This document shows, piece after piece, positions 11,601 to 25,100 of a DNA stretch of 64,000 nucleotides. Source of the stretch: Prorocentrum cordatum (lineage: Eukaryota; Sar; Dinophyceae; Prorocentrales; Prorocentraceae); NCBI GenBank assembly GCA_963575745.1, contig CAUYUJ010019346.1:35001-99000 (forward strand). The letters run 5' to 3'. Under the pieces are notes generated by a model. It saw nothing but the letters and a program-made list of their open reading frames with translations, was not told the origin of the DNA and did not search any database. The translations under genes were made by a program, and so were the position numbers. Every line of letters starts with the position of its first letter. The stretch's first letter is position 1.

Positions 11601-14600
11601 ACAATTGCGGAATTCACAACTGCATATGGAGGGTTCCTTCGCCGGGCTAATTCTAGTGTCCCACGCCCCACCCGGGGTCTCAGGCAGCGCGATCCGGGAA
11701 TTGTAATCGGGTGGTTTGGGGCTTCTCTCCCTCCCTCGGATTCAAACGAGATGCAGTAGGAAGCAGAAAGTAGGACTGTAACAATGGAGACTTGGAACTG
11801 CAACTGGTGCAGGGAGCAGCAACCTCGTCCTACAGCCTGGTGGCCCCACACGGGGGCTGGCGGATTCCTCCTCGTCCTCCTCCTCCTCCTCCTCCTCCTT
11901 TTCCTCCTGCTCCTCGTCCTCCTCCTCCTCCTCCTTCTCCTCACTATCATTCACCCCCTCATCGCACTCCGCGCGCGGCATCTTGGATCCCAGAGTTGCA
12001 AGGATGTCTCAGGCGAAACGCGCTGGATCGCCTCGCGCGCGGCATCGTGGAGCCCAGAGCTGCGAGGATGCCTCATGCGGAGCCCCCCCCCCCCCAGAGC
12101 ACAGTTCGACAACAGACGAAGCAACATCAAATGTTTCGCACGGGGCCCAGAGTTGCGAGGATGTCTCAGGCGAAACGGGCCGGACCACTTCTCGCACGGC
12201 ATCTCGGAGCCCAGAATTGTGAGGACGTTTCGGGCGAAACGGGCCAGACCACCTCTCGCGCGGCATCTCGGAGCCCAGAGGTGCGAGGATGTCTCAGGCG
12301 AAACGCGCCGCACCACCTCGCGCGCTGCATCTCAGAGCCCGGGGTGGCGATGATGTCTCAGGCGGACCACCTCGAGCGCATGGCATCTCGGAGCCTAAAG
12401 CTGCGAGGATGTCTCAGGCGAAACGCTTTGCACCACCTCGCGCGCGGCATCTCGGAGCCCACAGCTGCGAGGACGTTTCAAGCGGGCCACAACGCGCGCA
12501 CAGCATCTCGGAGCCTTGAGGATTAAAGGGAAGGGGTTTCCCTTCGAGTCAGTTACGATGTCGCTCAAATTCGGTTTGGTTTTGCTTTGGCTGGCGCGCG
12601 TGAGGTTTCGGTTCGGTTTCGCCGTAGCTGGCGCGCTGGAGGAGGAGGACCCAGTGACGACGACGATTCAAGCAGAACGACGACGACGACGCGGATTTCG
12701 ACGACGACGACGAGTCAGACAGAACAGCGTCTTCCTCATCCCGACAGTGTCGGCGGATTTCAAGTTACGTCCCCTGGTTCCTCCTCGTCCGCGCACATGC
12801 GTCGGGCCATGATTTGCGAATCCCCCTCTTAGACGCCCCCCTCGTGGACGCCCCGGAGGTGAGAGGGCAGGGATGAACTGAACGACAAGCAAAGCCAGCG
12901 AGCTCCCTCCTCCTCCTCCTCCTCCTCCTCCTCCTCCTGCTCCTCCTCCTCGTCCTCCTCGTCCTCGTCCTCCTCCTCCTCCTCGTCGTCCCGTCCTCCT
13001 CCTCCTCCTCCTCCTCCTCCTCCTCCTCCTCCTCCTCCTCCTCCTGCTCCTCCTGCTCCTTCTCCTCCTACTCCTCCTCTTCCCTCTCCCCCTCCCCTTC
13101 CCCTCCCTTCCCCCTCCTCCTCCCTCCTCCTCCTCCTCCTCCTCCTCCTCCTCCTCCTCCTCCTCCTCCTCCTCCTCCTCCTCCTCCTCCTCCTCTCCCC
13201 CTCCCTCCTCCTCCTCCCCTCCTCCTCCTCCTCCTCCTCCTCCTCCTCCTCCTCCTCCTCCTCCTCCTCCTCCTCCTCCTCCTCCTCCTCCTCCTCCTCC
13301 TCCTCCTCCTCCTCCCCCTCCTCCGCCTTCTTCAGCTGTGAGGCCGCGACCTGGTTCGAGCGCATGCGGGTGGCCGGCATATCCGCTCGGCGGGCGCCCT
13401 CTCCCGCGGAGCCCGGGCGGGCCGCGCGCCGGGAGAGGCCCCCGAGCAGCGGGCGGGCGGCAGGGCGGCTCGGGAGGCTCGGGGGCCACCCGGGCGGCTC
13501 GGTGGCCACACCCGGAGGGCCCCCACACGGTGTGGTGGGTCAGCGGGGCTCCGGGGTCTCGGAGCCTCCTGGGCAGATTCGGCCACGCGCAGAGGGGGGG
13601 CAGGGGGGGGTGGTGGTGGCTTCTCAGAAGCACCCCTGGTTCATTCTTAGAAGGCGCGGGCCGGCGCCTTCTAAGAAGCAGCCTTCTTCGAAGAAGCCTT
13701 CCTCCCTTCCCCTACCGCCTGTGCGCGCCGGCAATAGGTAGGGTCGGAGCAGATGGGGTCGGAGGATCGCGCCGATACCGGCGATGGATCGGCGATGCCG
13801 CTCGACGTGGGGCCCACGTTTCTCTCCGCGCCGACGTCGCCGATGCATCGCTGATGCATCGGCGATGCATCGCCGATGCATTGGCGATGTGGGGCGATCC
13901 TCCGACCCCGTGTGCTCAGACCCCACCTGGGAGGCCTCGATTGTGGGTCCGGGGTCACCGCACGGTTTTCGGGCCAAGGGTCATTCTCTGGGGTCCCAAA
14001 GCCATGCGGTGACGGACCGCGCGGTGAGGTCGTCAGGGGTTCCGAGGTCACCACGCGGTCCTTTACCACACGGAGCTGGGGCGCCGAAAAGTCCCATCGG
14101 GCAGCGTCAAGGGGGTCACCCCTATAGGGGGGTCACTGTTGAACCTTTGGGGTCGTTCTGGGAGGCTCTGAAGTGTTCTCGGGGTGCCTGCTGCCTCGAG
14201 GAGATGGCACTTCCTCGAGGTCGTGTTGACCTCGCCCCCCCCCCTTGGCATGGCATTGCCTCAGCCCAGAGCGGTGCGGTGGCCACCCCGTCGGGTGAGT
14301 CAGTCGGGATTCTCAGGGGCAGCGTTAGGCTGGGAGGCTCAAAGGGGGGGATGCATCGGCCCCCAATCGCCCGTTGATCGCCGATTGGGGCCCGATTACC
14401 CACCCCGCCCAGGAACGTGCGGATTCGCAGTCGGCGGCTTATCGCCATCGCCGATCTATGAGAGACGTACAGCCGATTCCAGATCGATGTGTCCACCTCT
14501 GCGCCAGCCCCCCCTCTTGTTCATCGTTCCCCATTAGATTTGGGGCTTGGGTCATTCTGCGAGTGTGTCTCGGGCGGCTGGGGCCTCCGAGGTCCCAAAA

Positions 14601-15373
14601 CCCTGCGATGACGGACTGCTCGGTGAGGCCTTCCAAGTGCTTCGAGATCACCGCGCAGTTCGGCACCGCACCGTTTTGGGGCCCCCAAGTGGCGGGGGGG
14701 AGGGTCGGGGGCGTCGGACCTAGACTTTCGGAGACTCGAACATAACCAGCTGCCTTGTGCAAGTCCCGCCACCGTGCCTGGGTTGTGGGTTGTAAGCCTA
14801 GTGGATGTTCGTATGAATATCGTGGGAGGCTTCTTGGAGGCAGTTTTGATGCCTCTCTGGGGCCGTTTTCGGGCCTGTTGGGGGCCTCTTGGGGGCTTCT
14901 TGGGGGCCTCTTGGCGCCTCTTGGGGCCTCCTGGGGGCCCCTTGGGGCAGAAGGCTAGGATTTTCGGTTCGTGTTCCCTCCCTGGGCCCATTTTGGAGCC
15001 TTTTGGGGACCCTCTTGGGCCGTCTTGGGCGCCTCTTGGGCCGTCTTGGGGCGCTCCAGGGCCGTCTTGTGGCCTTCTTGGAGGCATCTTGGGCCGTTTT
15101 TGGGTGGTTTGGGGGGTCTCTTGGTCAGTCCTGGATCGTCGGAAAGCTAGAACGCCCAAATCCTTCAAACACGCAAGGAACATCAGTATGTAGTGCCTTT
15201 GGGGGCCCTCTTGGTAGACCCCTTGGAGGTCTCTTGGGGCGCCTTGGAAGCCTCTTGCGCCATCGTGAGGCCATCTTGTCGTTGTTTTCGCATGTCATGT
15301 TGGGACCTGAAAAACGCTAACAAACATGATGCCCGGCACGCCGACTTTTTTGTTTTAGCAATAACATTGGTTT

Positions 15374-15425
<52 letters not shown>

Positions 15426-16070
15426 AACATGCCCTGGGTAGATTTCAGAAAAACCAAGGATCCAGGAGGTCTAAGCTGGTCCAAAGCCAGCCGGAGGGCA
15501 TCCATGCGGCGCGGCCCGCCGCTCCTGGGGGTGGGGGCCCAGCAGCGAGAACGACGAAAACGACAACGAAAACGACGAGAACGACGACGACGACGACGAA
15601 AACGACGACAACGACAAAAACGACGACGACGACGACGAAAACGACGAAAACGACGACGACGACGACGACAAGCCCTGCGGCGCGGCCCGCCGCTCCCGCG
15701 GGGGCGGGCCCGGCGGCGAGCCCGCGCTCCCGGCCTACAACGCGGTGGTCACCGCGCACGCCCGCGCCCGCGACCTCAGCGGGGCGGGCGCGTGGCTCGA
15801 GCGGCTGCGCGAGGCCGCGGCGAGGGGGCGCGGGCGGCGGCGGCGGCGGCGACGGCGGCGACGACGGCAACAACGACGGCGGCGGCGGTGGCTACGACGA
15901 CGGCGACGGCGACGGCGACAGCGGCGGCGGCGGCGGCGACGACGAAAGCGAAGACGAAACGATGGGAGAAACCGGCGAAAACTACGAAGACGATTACGAC
16001 GACGACGACGACGGCGACGACGACGAAAAAGACCATGCAAACGAAGACCGCGGCGGCGACAGCGGCGGCA

Positions 16071-16131
<61 letters not shown>

Positions 16132-19100
16132 CGACGGCGGCGGCGGCGGCGGCTGTGGGAGGCCCCAAGGGGCTGGGGCGTCGCTGTGTGCAGCATCCGA
16201 GTCTGCTTCGGTGGAGTATGGTACTTGGGATCGTGGGGGTCGATGTTTGCGTACTGGTGGAAGCGAAGCGCCCCTTGCCAGGAGCGCCGATCAAGATCCT
16301 GCGCGGCGATCGGGCTTGGGGGGACACCTCTGTGGTGCTGAGGCCGTCGTCCCTCTTCGCCCTAGGCGATGCGGTGTAGACCTGCACGACGCTCGGGTTG
16401 TCCCGTATGCTGGTCTGTCGGTCGGTCGGGTTGTCTTGCCGTTACCGATCTCGGCGTCCATGCGTTAGGCGTCGGTGGTAAAGGCGTGTCGCACTCTTCA
16501 CTTCCTGGTGGTAGCTCGTCTCCATCTGCGTCGTGTGTCGCGGTCGGAGTGCGACGTCACCTTGTCGGAGTGGATTGGTGAAATTGTTGTTGGTCGTCTT
16601 GTATTGGAAGTGATGCGTTTGCTCCCCATGTGTCGCTGTCTCGTGCTGCTTGGTCGCTTGGAGATTGTGTGTGTGTGTTGCGTCAGCCCTGGCGCAGTAT
16701 GCATCCTGTCTAGCCATGGTGCAACTGGTTGCAAGAATCCATTGGTCCCCTCCTCGTCGCTGGGGATCTCGGTGGTCAGGGTCTTCTCGATGACGTCCAC
16801 CGTCTCCACGTTGTCGAGACGCTAGACGCCGCTGTGCTTCAGCCGCTGCCTGCCGTGCCTAGAAGTTGGGTCGCCTCCTCGGTGCGCCTTTCGCGTATGG
16901 CTTGCCATCCTCCCCAAGTGGCCTCGTTTGGCGGGTGTACCTGGATCTGGTGCTGGTGGGTTTCTTTCTCTGTTCTGCCATGCCGATCGCCGCTCGTTGC
17001 AGTGCCAGTTATGTTTGCCCGTCTGCCTGGGCCGCATGCTGTTGCGCTTGCTCCTGGCAGCTGCTCATATCCATGACTACGCGTCAGATCTGATGTCTCT
17101 GCTGTTGGGCTTGATCTATGTGTCTGGCTCGCACCACCCTTTCGACGTCGGTTACCCTCTGTTGGTATTCCTCCTGGGCGCTCTGGATGGTGGCCTCCGT
17201 GCGCTTCTCCTGGTCCTGCATTTCGAGGTGGGTGTTGCGAAGTAAGTTGTCGATTTGCTTTCAGTGATTGCATAGTTTGATTTCTCGCTGAAAGCGTTGA
17301 TCCCTTGCGCCTTGATGACGGAGACGTATTGTTCTGCCCATCGCATCTTGCTGTAGTGCATCTGCCTTTCCATGGCTGTCGTTTCCATCAGCTGTAGCTG
17401 ATGCTGGTGGTTATTATGGTCGTTGTCGTGTTCGGCGAGTTTCTGCTGAGTATGTTTCAGCTTGTTCTGTATGGCCGTGGCGTGTTCGTGCCAATCTCAA
17501 GGGAGGTAGTCCTTCCCGCTGCGGCTGTTGCTCCGTATGTTGGTTGCGAATTCCTCCTCAGTCCTCTATAGTGCAGCCGCCGCTTTGGCCTGGATGTATT
17601 CGTGGTGGGCCGCCATCTTATCGGTTGTGATCGTAACGTTCGTCAGCTCCTCGTTCGGCTTGTTTTGGTAGTGCAGTGCTTGATTGTACGCATGTGTTTG
17701 CTTAGTTTGTTCCTCTTGTACGGTCTCTTCCACTGCTCGAAGGTGTCGATGTAGCTCATGTAGTTCCGTCGCTGATTTCTTCCTCGCCTTCTCGTTATCT
17801 TTGAAAGAGCGCGCGTGCGGCGTACTTCTCGCTAAAAGGGGGGCCCCAGCTTCAAGTTACCCACCCCCTCCCTTTGGAAAGGGGGGGGGGCGGGCTTCCG
17901 AAGCTCCCCCCCTCCCCCCATTTTGTTGACATGTCGGAGCCAGGGGGGCCCTAGCTAAAGGGGGGGGGGGGCTTGGAAGCTACCCCCAACCCCCTTTCCA
18001 GGGCCAAAGGTCAGCCCGGGCTTCCCTTTCAAAGGGGGGGGGCTTCGGAAGCTCCCCCCCTCCCCCTTTTCGCAGCTAAGATTGCCGTGCCAAGGAGGGG
18101 GCTTCAAAGTTATCCCCCCTTCCTTTTCTGGATCCCAAGGCCAGCCCGGGCTCACCTTTCAAAGGGGGGGGGGCTTCGGAAGCTATCCCCCCTCTCCCTT
18201 TTCGCAGCTGAGATTGTCGTGCCAATGGGGGGAGGGCTTCGAAGCTAACCCCTCCTCCCACCTTTTCCGGAGCCCAGGGTTAGCCCCTGTGGGGGCGGGG
18301 TGGGCGGGACGAGAGCACTCTCCTCCTCCTGTTTCCCAGGCTGATTTAGCCTTGTGGGAAAGCCTGGTCGGTTTCCCCGATGCCTGCGACTCGGACGACG
18401 ACGATCCCGCTCGCGAAGCGAGGCTGTGGGTCGAATAGCGTCTCCATCGTTGGCCAACGCGTTTTTCAAACCTCTGGCGAGTACGCGTGCGGCTGGTCCT
18501 TGTCAGGTCAAAAGCCCAGGGTTAGCCCGGGCTTCCCTTTCGAAGGCGGGGGGGCTTCGGAAGCTACCTCCCCTCCTATTCGTAGCTGCGATTGGTTTGC
18601 CAAGGAGGGGGGTCGTCAAAGCTATTATTCCCAACCATGCTGTAGTGTTGGGTCCTCGTTTTGAAGAGACGGTCCCCGCGTCCCTCCTCCCTCCTTCCTC
18701 CCTCCTCCTCCCCCTCCTCCCTCCTCCCCCTCCTCCCTCCGTTTCACCCACCCAGTACAGCGCTTCGTGACCCCATAGGGAGCTCCACCGAAGGCCCCAG
18801 TGGCAGGGTTCGCATGGCGGCACCGCGTTTTGGCGCACCCCTCACACGGTTCGTGGCCCCATACGAAGCTCCACCGAAGGCCCCGGTGGCAGGGTTCGCA
18901 TGGCGGTCCCGCGCCATTTTGGCGCACCCCTCACACGATCCGTGGCCTCATAGGGAGCTCCACCGAAGGCCCCGGTGGCAGGGTTCGCATGGCGGCCCCG
19001 CATTCTGGCGCACCCCTCACACGGTTCGTGACCCCATAGGGAGCTCCACCGAATGCCCCAGTGGCAGGGTTCGCATGGCGGCCCCGCGCCATTGTGGCGC

Positions 19101-22100
19101 ATCCCTCACACGGTTCGTGGCCCCACAGGGATCTCCACCGAAAGCCCCAGCGGCAGGGTTCGCATGGCGGCCCCGCTCCATTTTGGCGCACCCGTCACAC
19201 GGTTCGTGGCCCCATAGGGAGTTCCACCGAAGGCCCCGGTGGCAGGGTTCGCATGGCGGCCCCGCCCCATTTTGGCGCACCCGTCATACGGTGCGTGGCC
19301 CCATTGGGAATTCCCTTTGTTTCGTCCCACCTGCCTCCCGGTTCTCATACTTGCGTATGGTTGGGTCCTTCGCCTGGATAATTCGTTGTTTCCCAACCAT
19401 CCTGTGGTATTGGGTCGTCGTTTTGAAGAGGCTGTGCCCCGCGTCCTCCTCCTCCTCTTCCTCCTCCTCCTCCCATCTTTTCCTCCCCCTCCCCCTCCTC
19501 CCTTTTGCCATCACTTCCTGATTTTGGCACACTCCTCATACGGTTCGTGGCCCCATAGGGAGCTCCGCCCAAGGCCCCAGTGGCCACCCAGTGCAACGTT
19601 TTGTGGGTTTCCAAGGAGCTCCACCGAAGGCCTCAGAGGCGGGGTTCGCATGCATCTCCCCCGTCCAGCACAACGCTTCAAGGCCCCATAGGGAGCGCCA
19701 CCGAAGGCCCCAGTGGCGACGTTCGCTTCCGAGGAAGAGAAAGAATGAGGGGAGGTGCTTCGTTTTTTACCTAACAGCGAAGACTGATAGGTTTCTAATG
19801 GACTCAAAAGAGCTCACAGATCACTCCACAGGGGGGTCCGGGCAGGTGTTGGGAGTTGCCGGGCGGCAGGGGGCCCCGCTCGTTTTTCACCAACAGTCAC
19901 ACACTTCGTGCTCTTCGAGTTCCCAGAACTCCATTCCCAGGCTCATTCTGAATAACCGGATGCAACAGTCACACACTTCGTGCTCTTCGAGATCCCAGAA
20001 CGCCATTCCCGGGCCACATTCTGGAGGGCCGGATGCAACAGTCACACACTTCGTGCTCTTCGAGTTCCCAGAACTCCATTCCCGGGCCACATTTTGGATG
20101 CCCGGAGCCAACTGTAGGCCACTTCGTGCTCTTCGAGTTCCCAGAACTCCATTCCCGGGCCACATTTTGGATGCCCGGAGCCAACTGTAGGCCACTTCGT
20201 GGTCTTCGAGTTCCCAGAACTCCATTCCCGGGCCACATTTTGGATGCCCGGAGCCAACTGTAGGCCACTTCGTGGTCTTCGACTTCCCAGAACTCCATTC
20301 CTGGGTATGATTTTGAATGCCCGGAGCAAACTGTAGGCCACTTCGTGTTCTTCGAGTTCCCAGAATTCCATTCCCTGGCCACATTTTGAATGCTGAGGCA
20401 GGCTGATGCTGAGGCTGAGGCAGGCTGAGGCAGGCTGAGGCTGAGGCCGAAGCTGAAGGCAGACTCAGGCTGAGGCTGATGCAGGCTGAGGCTGAGGCTG
20501 AAGCAGGCTGAGGCTGATGCAGGCTGAGGCTGAGGCAGGCTGAGGCTGAGGCTGAGGCTGATGCAGGCTGAGGCTGAGGCAGGCTGAGACTGAAGCCGAG
20601 GCTGAAGGCAGATTGAGGCTGAGGCTGAAGCAGGCCGAGGCTGAGGCTGAGGCTGAGGCAGGCTGAGGCTGAGGCTGAGGCAGGCTGATGCTGAGGCAGG
20701 CTGAGGCTGAGGCTGAGGCTGATGCAGGCTGAGGCTGAGGCAGGCTGAGGCTGAGGCCGAGGCTGAAGGCAGACTGAGGCTGAGGCTGAAGCAGGCTGAG
20801 GCTGAGGCTGAGGCAGGCTGAGGCTGAGGCTGAGGCAGGCTGGCTGCAGGCAGGCTGAGGAGGCTGAGGCTGAGGCTGATGCAGGCTGAGGCAGAGGCAG
20901 GCTGAGACTGAAGCCGAGGCTGAAGGCAGAGGCTGAGGCTGAGCAGCTGAGGCTGAGGCTGAGGCAGGCTGAGGCTGAGGCTGAGGCAGGCTGATGCTGA
21001 GGCAGGCTGAGGCTGAGGCTGAGGCTGATGCAGGCCGAGGCTGAGGCAGGCTGAGGCTGAGGCCGAGGCTGAAGGCAGACTGAGGCTGAGGCTGAAGCAG
21101 GCTGAGGCTGAGGCTGAGGCAGGCTGAGGCTGAGGCTGAGGCAGGCTGATGCTGAGGCAGGCTGAGGCTGAGGCTGAGGCTGATGCAGGCTGAGGCTGAG
21201 GCTGAGACTGAGGCCGAGGCCGAGGCCGAGGCTGAAGGCAGACTGATGCTGAGGCTGAAGCAGGCTGAGGCTGAGGCTGAGGCAGGCTGAGGCTGAGGCT
21301 GAGGCAGGCTGAGGCTGAGGCTGAGGCTGATGCAGGCTGAGGCTGAGGCAGGCTGAGGCTGAGGCCGAGGCTGAAGGCAGACTGAGGCTGAGGCTGAAGC
21401 AGGCTGAGGCTGAGGCTGAGGCAGGCTGAGGCTGAGGCTGAGGCAGGCTGATGCTGAGGCAGGCTGAGGCTGAGGCTGAGGCTGATGCAGGCTGAGGCTG
21501 AGGCAGGCTGAGGCTGAGGCCGAGGCTGAGGCAGACTGAGGCTGAGGCTGAAGGCAGGCTGAGGCTGAGGCTGAGGCAGGCTGAGGCTGAGGCTGAGGCA
21601 GGCTGATGCTGAGGCAGGCTGAGGCTGAGGCTGAGGCTGAGGCAGGCTGAGGCTGAGGCAGGCTGAGGCTGAGGCCGAGGCCGAAGGCAGACTGAGGCTG
21701 AGGCTGAAGCAGGCTGAGGCTGAGGCTGAGGCAGGCTGAGGCTGAGGCTGAGGCAGGCTGATGCTGAGGCAGGCTGAGGCTGAGGCTGAGGCTGATGCAG
21801 GCTGAGGCTGAGGCAGGCTGAGGCTGAGGCCGAGGCTGAAGGCAGACTGAGGCTGAGGCTGAAGCAGGCTGAGGCTGAGGCTGAGGCAGGCTGAGGCTGA
21901 GGCTGAGGCTGAGGCTGAGGCAGGCTGAGGCTGAGGCAGGCTGAGGCTGAGGCTGAGGCTGGCTGAGGCTGAGGCAGGCTGAGGCTGAGGCCGAGGCTGC
22001 AGGCAGACTGAGGCTGATGCTGAGGCTGAGCAGGCTGAGGCTGAGGCTGAGGCAGGCTGAAGCTGAGGCTGAGGCTGATGCTGAGGCAGGCTGAGGCTGA

Positions 22101-25100
22101 GGCTGAGGCTAATGCAGGCCACTGCGACTGTCATCGCGAATGCGACTACGACTGCGAGAACAGCAGAACTCTACAACTGGATTCTCATCTGAATCTTAAG
22201 GGGGATGCTTCCAGCTATGCTCCTACACATCGCTGTTAGGTTGCTTTGCCGGGATAATTCTCAGAAGGCCGCCCTCCCCTTTTTTCTTGCCAGCCAAGAA
22301 CTTGCAACGATCAAGTTATGTCTTTGGGGGGTCCGGCAAAGGAGGTCCAAAGGGGGGGGGCTAAGCCCCCCCCTTGGGAAAGAGAGAGGGGGGGGGAGAT
22401 TCCAGAGCACCGCAGGCCAGGGCCCCTCTGACAAAAAGGAGGGGTGGGAGAGGGCTTCCGGCAGGGGAAGTCCCGAGGGGGAGGGGTAGCTAAACCCTTA
22501 GCTAAGCCACCCCCCCTGCTTTGGAAAGGGGGGGGGGTGCTTCTGGAGCGCGAAGGGGGGGGGGGAGGGGGGGGGGGGGCTTCCGAAGGACGGGGAAAAA
22601 GGAGGGGGGTCTGGCAAGGGAGGTCCAAGGAGGGGGGGTAGCTAACGGGGCACCCCCCCCCTTTTGGACTGGTGGAGGCTGTCGGACTCCTCCTTCGCCC
22701 CGCTTTAGTGTTCCTTTCTGTCTAATGCGAGGTTGTGGTTGTTCTCCTTGAGGGCGTTGATCAGGAGGAAAAGAAACACACAGCCACAATCAATCGTCGA
22801 CTCCCCAGGAAAATATGGGAAAATATGGGCAGCGGGTGGGAAGACAAACACTTTGAAAATATGGAAAAATATTGGGAATCTTGTTACTTGTGTGTATTTA
22901 TTTAATCGCTTCGCTCATTCCGCCGGCCCTGGAGCGCTATTTGGGGCCTCTTGGGGCCGTCTTGGGGGCTTCTTGGGGGCTTCTTGGGAGCGTCTTGGGG
23001 CTCCTTGGCGGCGTATTGGGCTCCCCTGGGGCCTCTTGGGGGGCTCTTGGGGGCTCCTTGGGGCGGGAGGGGGGGTAGTCGTTGGCAGCCCCCCCCTCGG
23101 AGGCCACGATCCTCGAGAGGGGTGGCGAAAAATAGCCTCCCCCCTGGGGATCGCCCGGGGATCAGCGGGGGATCGGCCGGGGTACTTTTCGTCCGGGGCC
23201 CCCCAGGGGCCGCCCCGCGCGCGCGAACTAGAAATATTGTTAAGTAGTTACCGGAGATCTCAGCACGCCTCTGGCCCGTTGGGCCGGCGAATTTGTGTGT
23301 TGCAGGGCCCCTTTAATTGAGCATTGCTCCGACATTGGCCCTCGCTGGTCTCCCCGGCCTTGGTCTGCCTTCTTGGAACCTGCGTGAGGTTCCTTTGGGT
23401 GCGTTTTTTCTTTGTGGGACGTCTGCCTCGTCGTGTGCAGCACCAACCTCGTTGTATGCGTCTTTCCGTGCGAGCTGATGCCCTTGTGGATGATGTGGAG
23501 CTTGTTGAGTTTCCCCTCTAGTGTGACCAGGTATGCCTCCACTTCTGTGTGTTGTGCCTTGGTATACTCGTAGTGGGCATCCATGGTCTGCTTGTTTCGG
23601 TCGATCTCTCTGGCCTGTTGGGGAAATGGCATTTTGTTGATGATCGTCGCCTTGATGAAGGCGATCCGTGTGTTTGTGTCTGTTGTAGGTAGGCCAGCGG
23701 CGCTTGCCTTCATGATCGCACTCTTATTTGAGTTTTGGATCATTGGGTGGTGATTCCTAGTCGTGCCTAATGGTAGCGTAGACCTTGCGCATGGGCATGG
23801 CGTTGATGATGATTTTCAGGTGGTCGTTGTAGTTCTTTTTGGAGTCCCTCTGCTTCTTCTTGGCTGTGGTGTCATCCTCTTACGTGGGTTCGTGTTTGCC
23901 CTTGCCCTTCTTCTCCTTGATCTTGTCCTTCTGCGGCTGGTTGGTGTCCTCGATATGGTCGTCGCACGGTTTGGGGAAGCTACCCTTGCCCTTGCCGTCG
24001 GTGCCCTTGATGCTTTTGCTGCTGCCACTGTTTCAGTAGGTGTCGGGCTGCTTGGCTGCCCATTGTGCGGCTCATTCCTCTTGCCTCCACCGTTCGAGGC
24101 CAGCGCCGATCGCGGGTTCAGCTGGGCGCGTTGGTGTTCCCTTGCTTGGTGTGCGGCTCGAGGTTGGTCTCCATGGCGGTGATGTACTCGATGGCGTGCT
24201 CGCGGTTGATCCCCGTGATGCTGCGATTGAGAGTTTGGTGTGGATGTCGCAGTGGTTGTTGCGCACAGCAAAGTGCTTGAAGTGTATTTCCGGATTCGTG
24301 AAGCCGTGGTAGAATGTGGGCATCACCACGTTGCCGCCGAAGTCGCATGTGCCAGGCGGGGCAGCGTGATCTGGATGTCGATGTTGGCGTGGCCCCGAGC
24401 AGGGGACGGGAACAGCAGTGCTTGTTGTGGATGTTACGGTGAAAATCAAGGCCTGATGGGCCTGTGAAGGTCGCGTTGGCCGCCGCGCGGTTCTGAGATC
24501 CCGGGAGAGAGACAGCGCCAAGTCGTTGCTGCCCGCGGCCACCCGCCTCTGCTACGACCAGGTACGTGCTGCCTTATCGAGCAAGCGTTTCTCACCGCTC
24601 CAGAAGATTTGCATCAAAGCCTTGTAGTGCGATGCCGTGTGGGCGAAGGAGGTTGCAGTTAAGCGTGGGTATCAGTTTGAGGATGTCACTTGCAGCCTAT
24701 GCGAAGACGGCCAGGACTCACTGGAGCATCGGCTGTATTTCTGTTCGGCTTGCTCTCTGGAGCGCAAGGAAGTTCTCGAGCGTCTAAGGATAAACGGCCC
24801 GACGTGTCCACGGTGGTTTTCCAGGGGCCAGAGACCAAACTATGATTTCTGAGGGGTTTGTTCGGGCACCCAGGAGATGTATGTCCTCGTCCTTCGAACG
24901 CTGGTGTTTTTTTTGTGGAATGGCCAGGGAGAGACAATCAGGGCCCCATTGGGTTGGGGGTCCAGTTTGATTTGTTCTTCGATTGATGTTGTTATAAGCC
25001 TGTGGTTCCCGTGCTGCCCAGGGGAGGTTGGGGGTTCGTTGTTCTTCCTCCACGCGGACCTTCCGCAATTCATTACCACAAGTGCACAAGTGCACAGTTG

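Noticed and set aside
12668-13633. Poly-Gly/Glu/Arg frame of 321 codons, minus strand
   Set aside because: CTC microsatellite read from the other strand; the real exon here is 13343-13384 on the plus strand.
15376-15421. TA repeat as a promoter TATA element
   Set aside because: Simple microsatellite within an intron; no gene start nearby.
18900-19280. CCATTTTGGC in the 88-nt satellite, matching ten bases of the spliced leader
   Set aside because: Followed by GCACC, not TCAAG, and repeated as part of a satellite unit; judged coincidence.
19969-22134. 721-codon open frame, minus strand, Ser/Ala/Gln/Pro repeats
   Set aside because: It is the GAGGCT array read through; the hexanucleotide unit cannot make stops in this frame. 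No non-repeat domain.
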